Notes: generated by a model not told the origin, from the sequence alone. A stretch of 24,762 nucleotides of DNA from Stramonita haemastoma (GCA_030674155.1 CM060326.1:16131083-16155844), one strand, 5' to 3'; counted from the first letter of the stretch, positions 8,933-17,044 are shown. Numbers and translations: made by a program.

Positions 8933-9030
8933 CAATCTTGTTCTCTTTCTCGTTGACCGTATCTTGTGGTCTAAAACTGGTCACTTCGGATACGTTGGCC
9001 GCTGGATACTTTGGTTTGGCACCAGAACCC
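8925..9030 (-). CDS. Candidate terminal coding exon (C-terminus of unknown protein)
   Basis: On the minus strand a 3' splice-site-like GATGCTGTTTTCAG ends at 9,031. The sequence from 9,030 then has one open frame of 34 codons ending in TAG at 8,927-8,925. The peptide begins GSGAKPKYPAANVSEVTSFR and ends NEKENKIGW. It is hydrophilic, with Lys/Glu pairs, Pro and no low-complexity run, unlike the other frames here; the other two frames stop within the segment. Entry is in phase 1 (a single G before GGT). The (TAG)n microsatellite begins at the stop codon and would form the start of the 3' UTR. No upstream exon or polyadenylation signal was identified, and the acceptor has only a weak pyrimidine tract. 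I do not recognise the protein. It could be chance. Confidence 0.3.
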
Positions 9031-9130
9031 CTGAAAACAGCATCAACAAGCAACTTGAGCAAAAATCCTAACAGTTTGCATAATCAAACAGAAACAAATT
9101 CACACTTACTTTAAAATACATCTTTCTTTT

Positions 9131-9457
9131 TTTATTCTTTTATTTCGAGGATGATGGGATAAGAACTCGTGTGCTTTTTTACATCCAGTCCCCATGTGCA
9201 TGCAGTTTTGTGAATTCTGTCATCCGTTCCCACCGGTACACAATGGTCTACTCTTTCGAAATGCAAAACGGGTTCTAACGTGTGCGCAAGATGTTCTGCA
9301 TGCGTTATCACACGGGGCCTCGGTTTATAGTGTCATACGAAGGACTTTTGGGGAGAGTGGAGTCGGCACTGATCTTAACTCCGAGGGAAAAATCCTCTCT
9401 GAAAATGATTCGAGCAGATCACGAGCGCATCACTAACCACCAGGCTATCCTGTCCCC
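9131..9457 (-). mobile_element. Family-1 SINE, full length, minus strand
   Basis: On the minus strand it starts at about 9,457 with GGGGACAGGATAGCCTGGTG, which gives an A box TAGCCTGGTGGTTAG. It passes a degraded B box GCTCGAATCATT and AGAGAGGATTTTTCCCTCGG, then the whole body: GTGCCGACTCCACTCTCCCC, ATAAACCGAGGCCCCGTGTG, AACATCTTGCGCACACGTTA, CATTGTGTACCGGTGGGAAC, CACATGGGGACTGGATGTAA. The tail is TTATCCCATCATCCTCGAAA followed by TAAAAGAA. At about 327 bp it is one of two copies here that show every block. Confidence 0.85.
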
Positions 9458-9628
9458 CAAAATTGTTAACTTGATTTTTTTAAAAATTAAAAAGCACAAA
9501 AAACCTGCATTTTGAATATGTGAATGATTTCTGAAGTTGATCTCAAATGAGCGCATAAATTACTTTTTTTTCCAGCCATTTTTTTCCCGGCTACATTTAC
9601 GTCAGATCTCAACAAAGTCTGGTATAAA
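9458..9628. other. AT-rich spacer between SINEs
   Basis: Oligo-T and oligo-A runs and no recognisable feature. It separates a minus-strand and a plus-strand SINE. Confidence 0.5.
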
Positions 9629-9838
9629 CTATAAAGCCTAGTGGTTAGAGCGTGGAGCTCGTGATCTGATGGCCTGGGTTCGAGCCACTGTAGAGATACC
9701 AATTCGTACGATTTTCCCTCTGGAGTTTGCATCAATACCGATACCGATACTGCAGAATGCCTTGCGCCTTCGTTAAAACCCATTCCGCCTTTCGAAAGAG
9801 TAAGCCATTTCGCGACGATAGAAACGGATGACAAAATT
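9629..9838 (+). mobile_element. Family-1 SINE with good head, diverged body, 3'-truncated
   Basis: The head has A box AAGCCTAGTGGTTAGAGCG and B box GGTTCGAGCC (9,677-9,686), with CTCGTGATCTGATGGCCT between them, as in a tRNA-derived promoter. The body is shortened: TTTTCCCTCTGGAGTTTGCA, then GCAGAATGCCTTGCGCCTTC, GTTAAAACCCATTCCGCC and CGAAAGAGTAAGCCATT, ending at AACGGATGACAAAATT before the tail blocks. Confidence 0.8.
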
Positions 9839-9934
9839 AAAAAAGAAAAAAAATGCAGCACACACGTATCGTGTTTACACCTCGTTTCCCGAGTTTTAAG
9901 GCAAAAACAGTTACACAGGCAAAATCTCACAATG

Positions 9935-10140
9935 GGGGACGGGATAGTCTGGTGGTTAAAGTGATGCACTCGTGATCTGCTGACACGGGTTCGAGTCTTG
10001 TTTAAGAGGATTTTTCCTCTGAAGTTATCAGCGTGGACTCCACAAATTTTCAAAACCGCACATACATGGGGAATAGATGTTCAAAAAAAATTTTAAAGCA
10101 CAAACAGTGCTTATTCCATAATCCTCGAAATAAAAGAATA
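9935..10140 (+). mobile_element. Family-1 SINE with internal deletion
   Basis: The head GGATAGTCTGGTGGTTAAAG and B box GGTTCGAGTCT (9,988-9,998) are intact. AAGAGGATTTTTCCTCTGAA and GCGTGGACTCCAC follow. The sequence then jumps to CAAAACCGCACATACATGGG, losing the whole CGAGG to GTGTGCCGG part of the body. The tail CTTATTCCATAATCCTCGAA plus ATAAAAGAA is present. The deletion explains the ~206-bp length against ~330 bp for full copies. Confidence 0.8.
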
Positions 10141-10189
10141 TAAAGTGTGGGGGGTTTTAAAAATTATTTTGTGACAAATTGTACAAACA

Positions 10190-10232
10190 TTGTTATTGAA
10201 AGATATAGCGCTATATAAATTCCATGTATTAT
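10190..10232 (-). repeat. Dispersed repeat end with TTTATATAGCGCT motif, minus strand
   Basis: On the minus strand it reads ACATGGAATTTATATAGCGC and then TATATCTTTCAATAAC, matching 1,150-1,175 around the core. As there, a trinucleotide array lies on its 5' side. Confidence 0.55.
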
Positions 10233-10235
10233 TAC

Positions 10236-10244
10236 TATTATTAT

Positions 10245-10296
<52 letters not shown>

Positions 10297-10395
10297 CAAC
10301 AACAACAACAACAACAATAATAATAATAATAACAACAATAATAATAATAATAAATAATCATAATCATAATAACTATTATCGTCATTATCATTATT
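10236..10395. repeat. (AAT)n / (AAC)n trinucleotide microsatellite
   Basis: About 18 AAT triplets (10,244-10,294), about eight AAC triplets, then mixed AAT/AAC and decaying AT-rich triplets. It ends about 100 bp before the point where copy A of the duplicated locus begins. Confidence 0.95.
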
Positions 10396-10550
10396 ATTTA
10401 GTTATGATGCACACTTGCACCAAAAAATGCAGACTTGCCAATGCTTTAGATATTTCGTCAGCTTAATTAAGGCATTGTAAAAGCACTGAAGTTTTCTTCA
10501 TTTTTCATCTACAGCTTTTCAGTAGCACCAAGACATTTCAAAAATCTAAA

Positions 10551-10579
10551 AAGCGCTCTGACCACTTAGTTATCCCGCC
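10551..10579 (-). mobile_element. Family-2 SINE head remnant (copy A)
   Basis: On the minus strand it reads GGCGGGATAACTAAGTGGTC, then AGAGCGC: an A-box region nearly identical to that of the 5,205-5,610 element. No B box or body follows. Confidence 0.5.
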
Positions 10580-10633
10580 CCCTAACTCCAGCTGAAAAAG
10601 GGTTTTTTTTAAAATGTGTGCACTTACGTTTGT

Positions 10634-11420
10634 GGGTTCTTGCTATTGCTACGGCGACGATGATCTTGATGTTGCTGCGGCGACAATGATCTTGATGCGA
10701 CGATGATCTTGATGTTGCTCCGGCGACGATGATCTTGATGTTGCTCCGGCGACAATGATCTTGATGCGACGATGATCTTGCTGCTCCGGCGACGATGATG
10801 ATGCGGCGACGGTGATGATGCTGAGGCTGCGGCGACGAACTCAATGTTTCTGCGTCCACGACCTTGACTTTGCAAAGGCGACTATACTTTGACGCGGCGA
10901 CAATGGTCTTGATGCTGCTCCGGCGACGATGCTAGCTCTTGAAGCTCCAGCGACGAACTCTTGTTGTTGCGGCAGCGATAATCTTGATGTTGCGGCAACG
11001 ATGATGATGTTGCTGCGATGATGATCCTGATGCTGCAGCGGTTATCTTGATGTTGCGGCGACGACGATGATGTTACGGCGACGATGATCTTGATGCTGCT
11101 GCGGCGATGAACTCTTGATGGTGATTTGGCAATTAACACTTGCTGCGGCGACGATGATCTTGCTGCGGCGACGATAATCTTGTTGCTGCGGCAACGAACT
11201 CTTGATGGTGATTTGGCGATTAACACTTGCTGCAGCGACAATGATCTTGCTGCGGCGATGATGATCTTGTTGCTGCGGCGACGAACTCTTGATGGTGATT
11301 TGGCGATTAACACTTGCTGCGGCGACAATGATCTTGCTGTGGCGACGATGATCTTGATGTTGCGGCGACGATATATTGATGCTGCAACGGTGACGAACTC
11401 GTTGCTGCAGCGACGATGCT
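10634..11420. repeat. GCGACGATGATCTTGATG minisatellite with 87-bp higher-order unit (copy A)
   Basis: The basic unit of about 24-30 bp reads GGCGACGATGATCTTGATG plus TTGCTCC or TTGCTGC. In the right half it is organised into three units of about 87 bp (29 codons), each with AACTCTTGATGGTGATTTGG followed by CGATTAACACTTGCTGC. All six frames are largely open because the unit rarely makes stops, so the open frames (for example plus 11,126-11,422 with a 29-residue repeat, and several minus frames rich in Ser-Pro-Gln and His-Gln-Asp) do not by themselves show a gene. Coding use is possible but unsupported. Confidence 0.9.
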
Positions 11421-11439
11421 AGTTCTTGATACTGTTGAG

Positions 11440-11696
11440 AGACACACAAGCCCCGAACTGTGATTCGATCCCCATGACAACTGTCGACACCAATGCCAGA
11501 CTTCTGAGGTTTCAGAGCAAGAAGTGGAGTGACCCAGAAGGTCTAGGAAGTGCTTCAATACCATGTTTGGGGGCGTGAGGTGTCCCTTCCCCTCATGAGC
11601 ACTGAACGGTGTGCGAGGGTTGGCATGCGGTGCCGATTCAGGACACCCGAATTCTTGTTCAACGATACGATTGGTGGGCTCTCTTTTTGTGACCAC
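11440..11696 (-). other. Non-repetitive open frame next to the minisatellite (copy A), coding status unclear
   Basis: A minus-strand frame starts at 11,696 with MVTKREPTNRIVEQEFGCPE and continues through unique sequence (with SAPHANPRTPFSAHEGKGHL) before entering the minisatellite. Copy B keeps the same frame for 66 codons (18,264-18,464), then has TAG where copy A has TGG. Over those codons I count three amino-acid changes and four silent sites, fewer replacements than an unconstrained frame would usually give, but the sample is tiny. No splice sites were assigned and the protein is not recognised. Confidence 0.2.
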
Positions 11697-12262
11697 TGAG
11701 GATAAGGAAAGTTTTCAACTCTGGTCAGTGAGCCTTGCAGAGAACTTCAGAGACAAATTTTGATTCGAGCTAAAAGAAAAATGAAAGTGACTGGGTGACT
11801 TTTGTGGACAGTGTGCATATACACAGGCACGTTGACAGGCTGCAGTCTGTACTGACACGCCTGAAGTGTGCAAAGCAGGGTGGTGGCGTGTTCGAATGCT
11901 TGTCAACCTCATACGGTGGGTTACATACACACACGCCGAAGCTGAATGCGCTGGGCCTGACTTGTGCAGGCGCTTAATGGCAGTTTAGCGCATTTTCGCT
12001 CATATGACAGAAAACATCAGTTGCTGTCTGAGCGTTTGAAGAAGAAAGATACGGTCGGTGAAAATAATGTCGCAGAGAGCGGATGCCCGCAAAGAGACCA
12101 CAGCCCCTACTGCTCTCATCGCATTTAGTCCCTGAAGTTTTTATCAGAGATGGGAGGTCCTATAGACGCCACTCTGATACCTACGCCCCAAACTCCTACC
12201 TACTTCGTTTTTCAATCCAGTCGAAGATAAAGACGGCCTTGGATTGGTCTAGATCCCTGGGC

Positions 12263-12331
12263 AACGGAACCAGGCTGTGCACTGGACAACGGAACCAGGC
12301 TGTGCACTGGACAACGGAACCAGGCAGTGCG
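12263..12331. repeat. 25-bp VNTR, three units (copy A)
   Basis: The unit AACGGAACCAGGCTGTGCAC plus TGGAC starts at 12,263 and 12,288; a third unit from 12,313 diverges at CAGTGCGCTAGG. Copy B has four. As 25 is not a multiple of three, a coding role is unlikely. Confidence 0.92.
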
Positions 12332-12559
12332 CTAGGTCTGCCCTTCAGGGATTTGGTGCAGCACTTTCTTCTATCTCCCATTCTAAACCCTTCCTCCCCA
12401 TCCATCTAGCATCTGTCTACTTTAGTCATGGGGATCTTGGACAAAGTCCAGGTCATGTGCTCCAACATCGTGGCGATGGCGTCTCCATGATCTCTGGTGA
12501 GAAGGGTCACGGTCACTGGTGAAGATCTGGTGACAAAGACCATGGACACTACTATAAGA

Positions 12560-13170
12560 GCTCTAACCCAGTAACGATAAAAAAAAAGTACGGCTTTAGA
12601 AATTAAGAAGTCGGAATGCGGCTACCTGAAAGTGTGGGTAAAAAACGGTAGCGAACTTAGAAAATCTCACCCTTGGTGAACTTTGAAGCTCTAGCCGAGT
12701 AGTGATAAAAAATATTAAAAAAACGTAGGGCTTTAGAAATTTACGACACCATCCCCCTATGTCGGAATGCAGTTACCTTAAAATAGTGGGTAAAATATAA
12801 GTCGTGTACATTAATATCTCACCATTGGTAAACCTCGGAGCTCTAGTCGAGAATGATAAAAATAAAATAAAAACGTACGGCTAAAGAAGTTTAAGACGTC
12901 ATTCCACTATGTCAGAATGCAGCTACCTTAAAGTTTGAACAAAACAAAAAACGGTCGCGAACTTTAAAATCTCACCATTGGTAAACCTCGGAGCTCTAGC
13001 CGAGGAATGAATAAAAAACCAAAAACATACGGCTTCAAAAGTTTAAGACACCATCCCCTATGTCGGAATGCAGTTACCTTAAAAGAGTCCGCGTACGTCA
13101 ATATCTCACCATTCGTAAACCTCGGAGCTCTAGCCGAGGAAAATAAAAAAAGGACGTTCCGGCTTTAGAA
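12560..13170. repeat. Tandem array of 130-152-bp hairpin-bearing units (copy A)
   Basis: The GGCTTTAGAAATTTA-type unit start recurs at about 12,592, 12,729, 12,879, 13,031 and 13,161 (spacings 137, 150, 152, 130). Each unit contains CGGAATGCAG(T/C)TACCTTAAA, an AATCTCACCATTGGTAAACC block and a CTCGGAGCTCTAGCCGAG block. Two palindromes recur: TCACCATTGGTGA-like, and CCTCGGAGCTCTAGCCGAGG (perfect-stem form at 13,120-13,139, six-bp stem). The array begins abruptly inside a unit at the breakpoint described for copy B. Confidence 0.88.
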
Positions 13171-13202
13171 ATGTAATGAGCGTGAATTTATAGAAAACTT
13201 AC

Positions 13203-13294
13203 CTGAGCTATGATGCAAGTGTTAGGTTCTGCGGGGATGTCAATTTCTTGCTAGTGCACCAGGTGGCAGCTTTGTGTCTGTACGATTTGGTCAC
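13203..13294 (-). other. Minus-strand exon-like block with consensus splice sites (copy A)
   Basis: On the minus strand GCATTTTATTTCAG precedes the block and CTCAG/GTAAGTTTTC ends it. The donor CAGGTAAGT is a full U1 match. The 92-bp interior has stop codons in every frame, so it would be non-coding or terminal, or a decayed exon. Compared with copy B it lacks three single bases. Confidence 0.3.
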
Positions 13295-13463
13295 CTGAAA
13301 TAAAATGCTTAGTGTCAGTTTCACAGAAAAGCAATATCAGCAAACTTAGCAATTTCTGGTTATTATAGTCGTACAGAGGTTTGGTGACAGTTTCTAGCAA
13401 AGGTTGCTGTCACAAATAGATGTGACCATCTCTAGCTTTATATTCCGTTTTAATTCATGGTTA

Positions 13464-13500
13464 TAGCCCTAACCCACCACGAAAGCCGTATCAGGGCTAT
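13464..13500. other. Stem-loop ATAGCCCT...AGGGCTAT (copy A)
   Basis: Eight complementary bases (ATAGCCCT and AGGGCTAT) flank a ~22-base loop with CACCACGAAAGCC. Copy B near 21,416-21,450 keeps both arms with a loop one base or so shorter. Function is unknown. Confidence 0.5.
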
Positions 13501-13653
13501 CACCTCATTCAGTTTCAGTGGCTCTGGTAACTTTCACTTCAGCATCATGTAATCCTTTCAAATACCTACACTGTCGACCTAAATTTAAAAACTAATTAAG
13601 TACCGTAATTTTTTACTTAGAGAGCGTGGGGTGGGGGTGGGGGGTGGGGGTAA

Positions 13654-13766
13654 CAGAGGATATCCTAGTGGTTAGAGCATTTGATAGCAATTTCTACAGT
13701 TTGGGATCGATCCGGGTATGAGCCACTACCGAGCCACTCGTTTGAGGGCCTTCAAAGTTCAAGCTG
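13654..13766 (+). mobile_element. SINE head (copy A)
   Basis: The A box TATCCTAGTGGTTAGAGCA and B box GGATCGATCC (13,704-13,713) have tRNA-like spacing. GAGCCACTACCGAGCCACTC follows, as in the elements at 19,856 and 20,137. The rest of the body is missing. The head is preceded by a G-rich GGGGTGGGGG tract. Confidence 0.65.
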
Positions 13767-13776
13767 GGCTGGGGAA

Positions 13777-13935
13777 CGTTCAACAACAACGATAACAAAG
13801 ACAACGACGATAAAAACAACAACAACAATAACAACAATAATAGAGCAACCATCAACATAATTATCTACTCAATCAATCGACAATGACAACAACAAAAACA
13901 ACAACAAATCAACCAACCCACACATCTACTCCTAG
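13777..13935. repeat. Degenerate (AAC)n/(CAACGA)n tract (copy A)
   Basis: AACAACAACGATAACAAAG motifs with interruptions. The corresponding tract in copy B (21,735-21,865) is shorter. Confidence 0.8.
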
Positions 13936-14299
13936 ACAAACAATCTCTACTCACAAAAGCATGCCATGACTTGACTAGTAGAGCTATGGTGAACTTGGGA
14001 ACAGGAAGCAGGAATCATGGCTGCTTGCCCCAGCTTGAAGATAAACAGACCACTTGGAGAAAAATGTCCCTTGTGTCCACCATGTTCTGCTTCTTCTGAG
14101 TCTTTTACCGAAGCAAAAGTGTTGAAATCTTCAAGTCTTCTGTGGTTTTATTGTCCCCCAATATACTGTCTTGGCAGTTCGGCTGGTGTCTCCCTCTTGC
14201 AGCTGTGGTCTGTTTGAAATGCAACAGATTCAAATGCAACCTTCGCTCGCTCACACGCAGTCGTGTCAGTGAAGTAAAAAATGCTCACAGTTCAGATAG

Positions 14300-14482
14300 C
14301 ACGTTCGAGAAAAAAAAAGAAAAAAAAGAAAAGGGGCGGGAGGGCAAGGGAAAAATACAGAAAAAGAAGATTGCTTTGGCAGTAAATTTGCCTCTTTTTT
14401 TACAACGTTTATTTTCTCTGTTTTTTTTTACAACTTTTTTTCTCTGTTCTCTGTATCTCTGAGTTTGTGTGTCTGTCATCTT

Positions 14483-14513
<31 letters not shown>

Positions 14514-15040
14514 CTGTCTCTGTCTCTGTCTCTGTCTGTCTGTCTGTCCTGTCTCTCTCTCTCTCTCTCTCTCTTCTCCTCTCTCCCCCTCTCGTCTTAC
14601 TTTTTTCTGCTTTTTTTTAATTATTTTTTCTCTTTTTCTTTAAACCTTCCTTTTGCTCGGTATCTTCTTCCTTCTTTTTTTTTTGTCTTTCAAATTTGAT
14701 GTTTGTGTCATTGTTAGTTTTTGCTTTTATTTATGTTATTGTTGTGACAGTGTATTTAGTTAAGTTGGTTTTCTATGTGTTTGTTTCTTTAGTTGGAATT
14801 TTTGTTGTTGTTTTTTGTAGATTTAACTGGTCATTTATGTTTGCTCGATTGTTTTTTTATTTTTTGTCTTTATTTTGCTCCTGTGCTCCTTGAGAAAAAA
14901 TTGCTGTATGGTATTTGATTTGGCGCATAAAGTACTCATCTCTATTTTTTTCCTTACCAAATATCGTTTCACTTATTTTTGCTGTTCTTTCTTTACATTT
15001 TCATAATATATATTAAGAACCTAATTTTTCTTTTCTTTAA
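14300..15040. repeat. Purine then T/TC-rich low-complexity region (copy A)
   Basis: It contains A-rich GAAAAAAAAGAAA runs (14,310-14,350), CTGT/TC microsatellites (14,480-14,600) and 400 bp of T-rich sequence with TTTGTGTC and TTATGTTATTGTTGTG motifs. No gene can be supported. Confidence 0.8.
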
Positions 15041-15041
15041 A

Positions 15042-15715
15042 TGCGCACGCATACCCACCCCCCGCCCGAAAAAAGGTGACAGGGTAAACTGGAGGGTCGC
15101 CGCCACATGCCCGCACACAAACAAACACACTGATAAACACCTCACGCACGCATACCCACCTTCCGCCCGAAAAAGGTGCCGTTTTGAGCACAGGTGCCAG
15201 CGAAAGAGCCGTTTTCTCAGCCCCGTCCAACCCCGACTTTTGCACGGAAAAAGACCCCACGGCACCAACACAGTATCGTACTGTATGCATACACTCTCTC
15301 CCACCATCTTGGAAGGTGTGGCGTCGGATTTGTGGCGACAGGAGAGCCCCCCAAGAGCTAAGAAAGCTAGTTTGTGTGAAGGAAAGCTGGTAAGTGTGCG
15401 CGACAGAAAACAAGTATTGCGCAAAAGGAATAATGACAATATACAGCAATATGATGCACCAGGGTAACCTGGAGGGTCGCCCGCCACATGCGCGCACACA
15501 AACAAACACACTGATAAACACCAGCGCGCGCGTGCGTGCGCGCATGCATACCCACCCCCTGCCCGAAAAAGGTGCCGTTTTGAGCACAGGCGCCAGCGAA
15601 AGAGCCGTTTTCAGCTCCGTCCAACCCCGACTTTTGCACGTAAAAGACCCCCACGGCACCAAGACAGTACGTTCTGTATGCATACACTCTCTCCCACCAT
15701 CTTGGATAGGACAAT
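15042..15715. repeat. ~381-bp tandem unit, nearly two copies (copy A)
   Basis: AGGGTAAACTGGAGGGTCGC at about 15,080 recurs as AGGGTAACCTGGAGGGTCGC at about 15,461. In both copies CACACTGATAAACACC, CGAAAAAGGTGCCGTTTTGA, CAACCCCGACTTTTGCACG and CTCTCTCCCACCATCTTGGA follow in order. The minus strand of each unit begins CCAAGATGGTGGGAGAGAG. The intervening unique part has GCTGGTAAGTGTG. Open frames on both strands are repeat-derived and not conserved in frame between units. Confidence 0.85.
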
Positions 15716-16023
15716 GTGGTAGGTTCGAACTTTAAAACATTTTCAGCAAACACTGTACCTCTCAGTCCTTTGTCGTCTGCTAGCTGCCTCAACCACAATA
15801 TACACGCGTGGGTTCAACACTGTAGGTAACACAATCCTCATTTGATGACTATTTCCCACTTCTCATCACAACCTGGTGTTGATCTATGGCTTTAACCTCC
15901 CCCCCCCCCCCCCCCCCCATAAAAAAAAAAAAAAAAAAACCAACCACAAAGTGCATTTTTTTCATACTTTAAAAAATCAATGAAAACCAGCAAACATGTT
16001 TCCAACTGAAAACTCTATAGAAG
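15716..16023. other. Unassigned sequence with C and A homopolymers (copy A)
   Basis: A poly-C run and a poly-A run adjoin at about 15,899-15,939; lengths differ in copy B. No gene is visible. Confidence 0.6.
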
Positions 16024-16082
16024 ATACTACATGACCCCAGAAGCTAACCCTTGGTACTACATGACCCCAGAAGCTAACCCTT
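16024..16082. repeat. 30-bp tandem dimer (copy A)
   Basis: TACTACATGACCCCAGAAGC plus TAACCCTT is repeated once, with GG between units. Copy B has the same dimer at 24,170-24,227, so it predates the A/B split. Confidence 0.9.
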
Positions 16083-16123
16083 ATGTGTAACCTGTAGATC
16101 GCCCTGGCGGCCATTCTTCACCC

Positions 16124-16286
16124 TTAATGGCCAGTTTTGCAATTCCCAGACAACCCAATGCTTTCCGCTTTCTCCAGCACCCTGTCGGTATCCATATCCG
16201 CTACTTTACTTCCCTGCCCCTTCTCCTTCTGAGACCTTGGAGTCAATTGACCCCTCACTGTGTTCCTCTCTCCCGGGGCTTTTATA
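16124..16286 (-). promoter_or_regulatory. Minus-strand TATA element upstream of a short ORF (copy A)
   Basis: TATAAAAG lies at 16,286-16,279 on the minus strand in the context CAGTATAAAAGCCCCGGGAG. An ATG in a fair context (GCGGATATGG) is 91 bp downstream at 16,195 and opens a 23-codon ORF ending TAA at 16,126-16,124. Copy B preserves the TATA motif, the 91-bp spacing and the start and stop, but two opposite single-base indels change the frame between them. The peptide is therefore not conserved, while the promoter-like part is. Start of transcription is not demonstrated. Confidence 0.3.
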
Positions 16287-16384
16287 CTGTTGAGTGCATG
16301 CATCAGGGAGACACTTTGGGGAGAGAACTGGCGAAATAAAAACCAACCCCACTTTTCTGGAGAAAATGTCCTTGGGTTGTGAGG

Positions 16385-16800
16385 ACCCTTCTATGATTTT
16401 GAGAGAGTCGATATTATCTGATCATGCATGCAACTTCCCCTGACTTATGAGAGGGTCATGAATATGATCATGCAACTTCCTCCTATGATTATGAGAGCCT
16501 CATATATCTGATTATGAGAACCTCTTTCTATGATTATGAGAGCCTCATAATCTGATTATGAGAACCACTTTCTGTGATTATCAGAGCCCTCATATATCTG
16601 ATTAAGAGAACCTCTTTCTATGATTATGAGAGCCTCATATAATCTGATAATGACAACCTCTTTCTATGATTATTAGAGCCTCATAAATCTGATGATGAGA
16701 ACCCTTTCTATAATTATGAGGGGGATCATGAACATGATCATGCGAACTTCCTCCCATGATGATAGAGGAATCATGAATATAATCATGCACCCTTCCTATG
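16385..16800. repeat. TGATTATGAGAGCCTCATA minisatellite (copy A)
   Basis: Units of about 45-65 bp alternate TATGATTATGAGAGCCTCAT with ATATCTGATTATGAGAACCT. Seven or more degenerate units are visible. Confidence 0.85.
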
Positions 16801-17040
16801 ATATTAGAAAGAACCTCCTGTGATCAATTTAAACTGCTGAGAGGAAGATGTCTGGGAAGTTGGCATGGATCAAAAGCTTGCCTGCCTCTCTCTCTTTCTC
16901 TTCTCAACTTTCTCTCTTCGACAAGATTGACTAGATGGGGCACAGTGTCATCTTCTGCTGCACCCCCTCACCTTCCCCCCCCACCCCTTCCTTCCTTCTG
17001 CCACCACCACCACCACCACCATCACCCCCTTCCACCCTAA
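16801..17040. other. Unassigned sequence near the contig end
   Basis: Pyrimidine-rich with (CCA)n at 17,001-17,021. No gene is supported. Copy B is not represented here because the window ends first. Confidence 0.5.
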
Positions 17041-17044
17041 CCCC

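Larger units (their letters stand above)
10494..16640. repeat. Copy A of a ~6-7.5-kb duplicated locus
   Basis: The sequence from TTCATTTTTCATCTACAGC onward corresponds, block for block and in the same order, to copy B starting at 17,263 (10,501 aligns with 17,269). The offset grows from about 6,768 to 7,952 near 13,295 and to about 8,145 near 16,286, because copy B has extra sequence. By eye, 11,440-11,700 and 18,208-18,470 are about 96-97% identical. The right limit is where copy B runs out at the window edge, so the true similarity may extend further. Confidence 0.95.

Noticed and set aside
9629..9700. Possible functional tRNA gene
   Set aside because: A- and B-box-like sequences are present, but the cloverleaf arms do not pair well and a SINE body follows. 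It is a tRNA-derived retroposon head.
13203..13294. U1 snRNA-like start (ACTTACCTGAG on the plus strand)
   Set aside because: Only the first bases resemble the U1 5' end. Nothing downstream matches U1, and the same bases are better explained as a minus-strand CAG/GTAAGT donor.
14993..15683. 172- and 220-residue minus-strand frames over the ~380-bp tandem unit
   Set aside because: The frames shift between the two units and between copies A and B, and the apparent length comes from tandem duplication of a stop-poor segment.
16385..16800. CRISPR-like alternation of repeat and spacer in the TGATTATGAGAG array
   Set aside because: The 'spacers' are themselves repeats, unit lengths vary, and the setting is an animal genome. 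It is an ordinary minisatellite.
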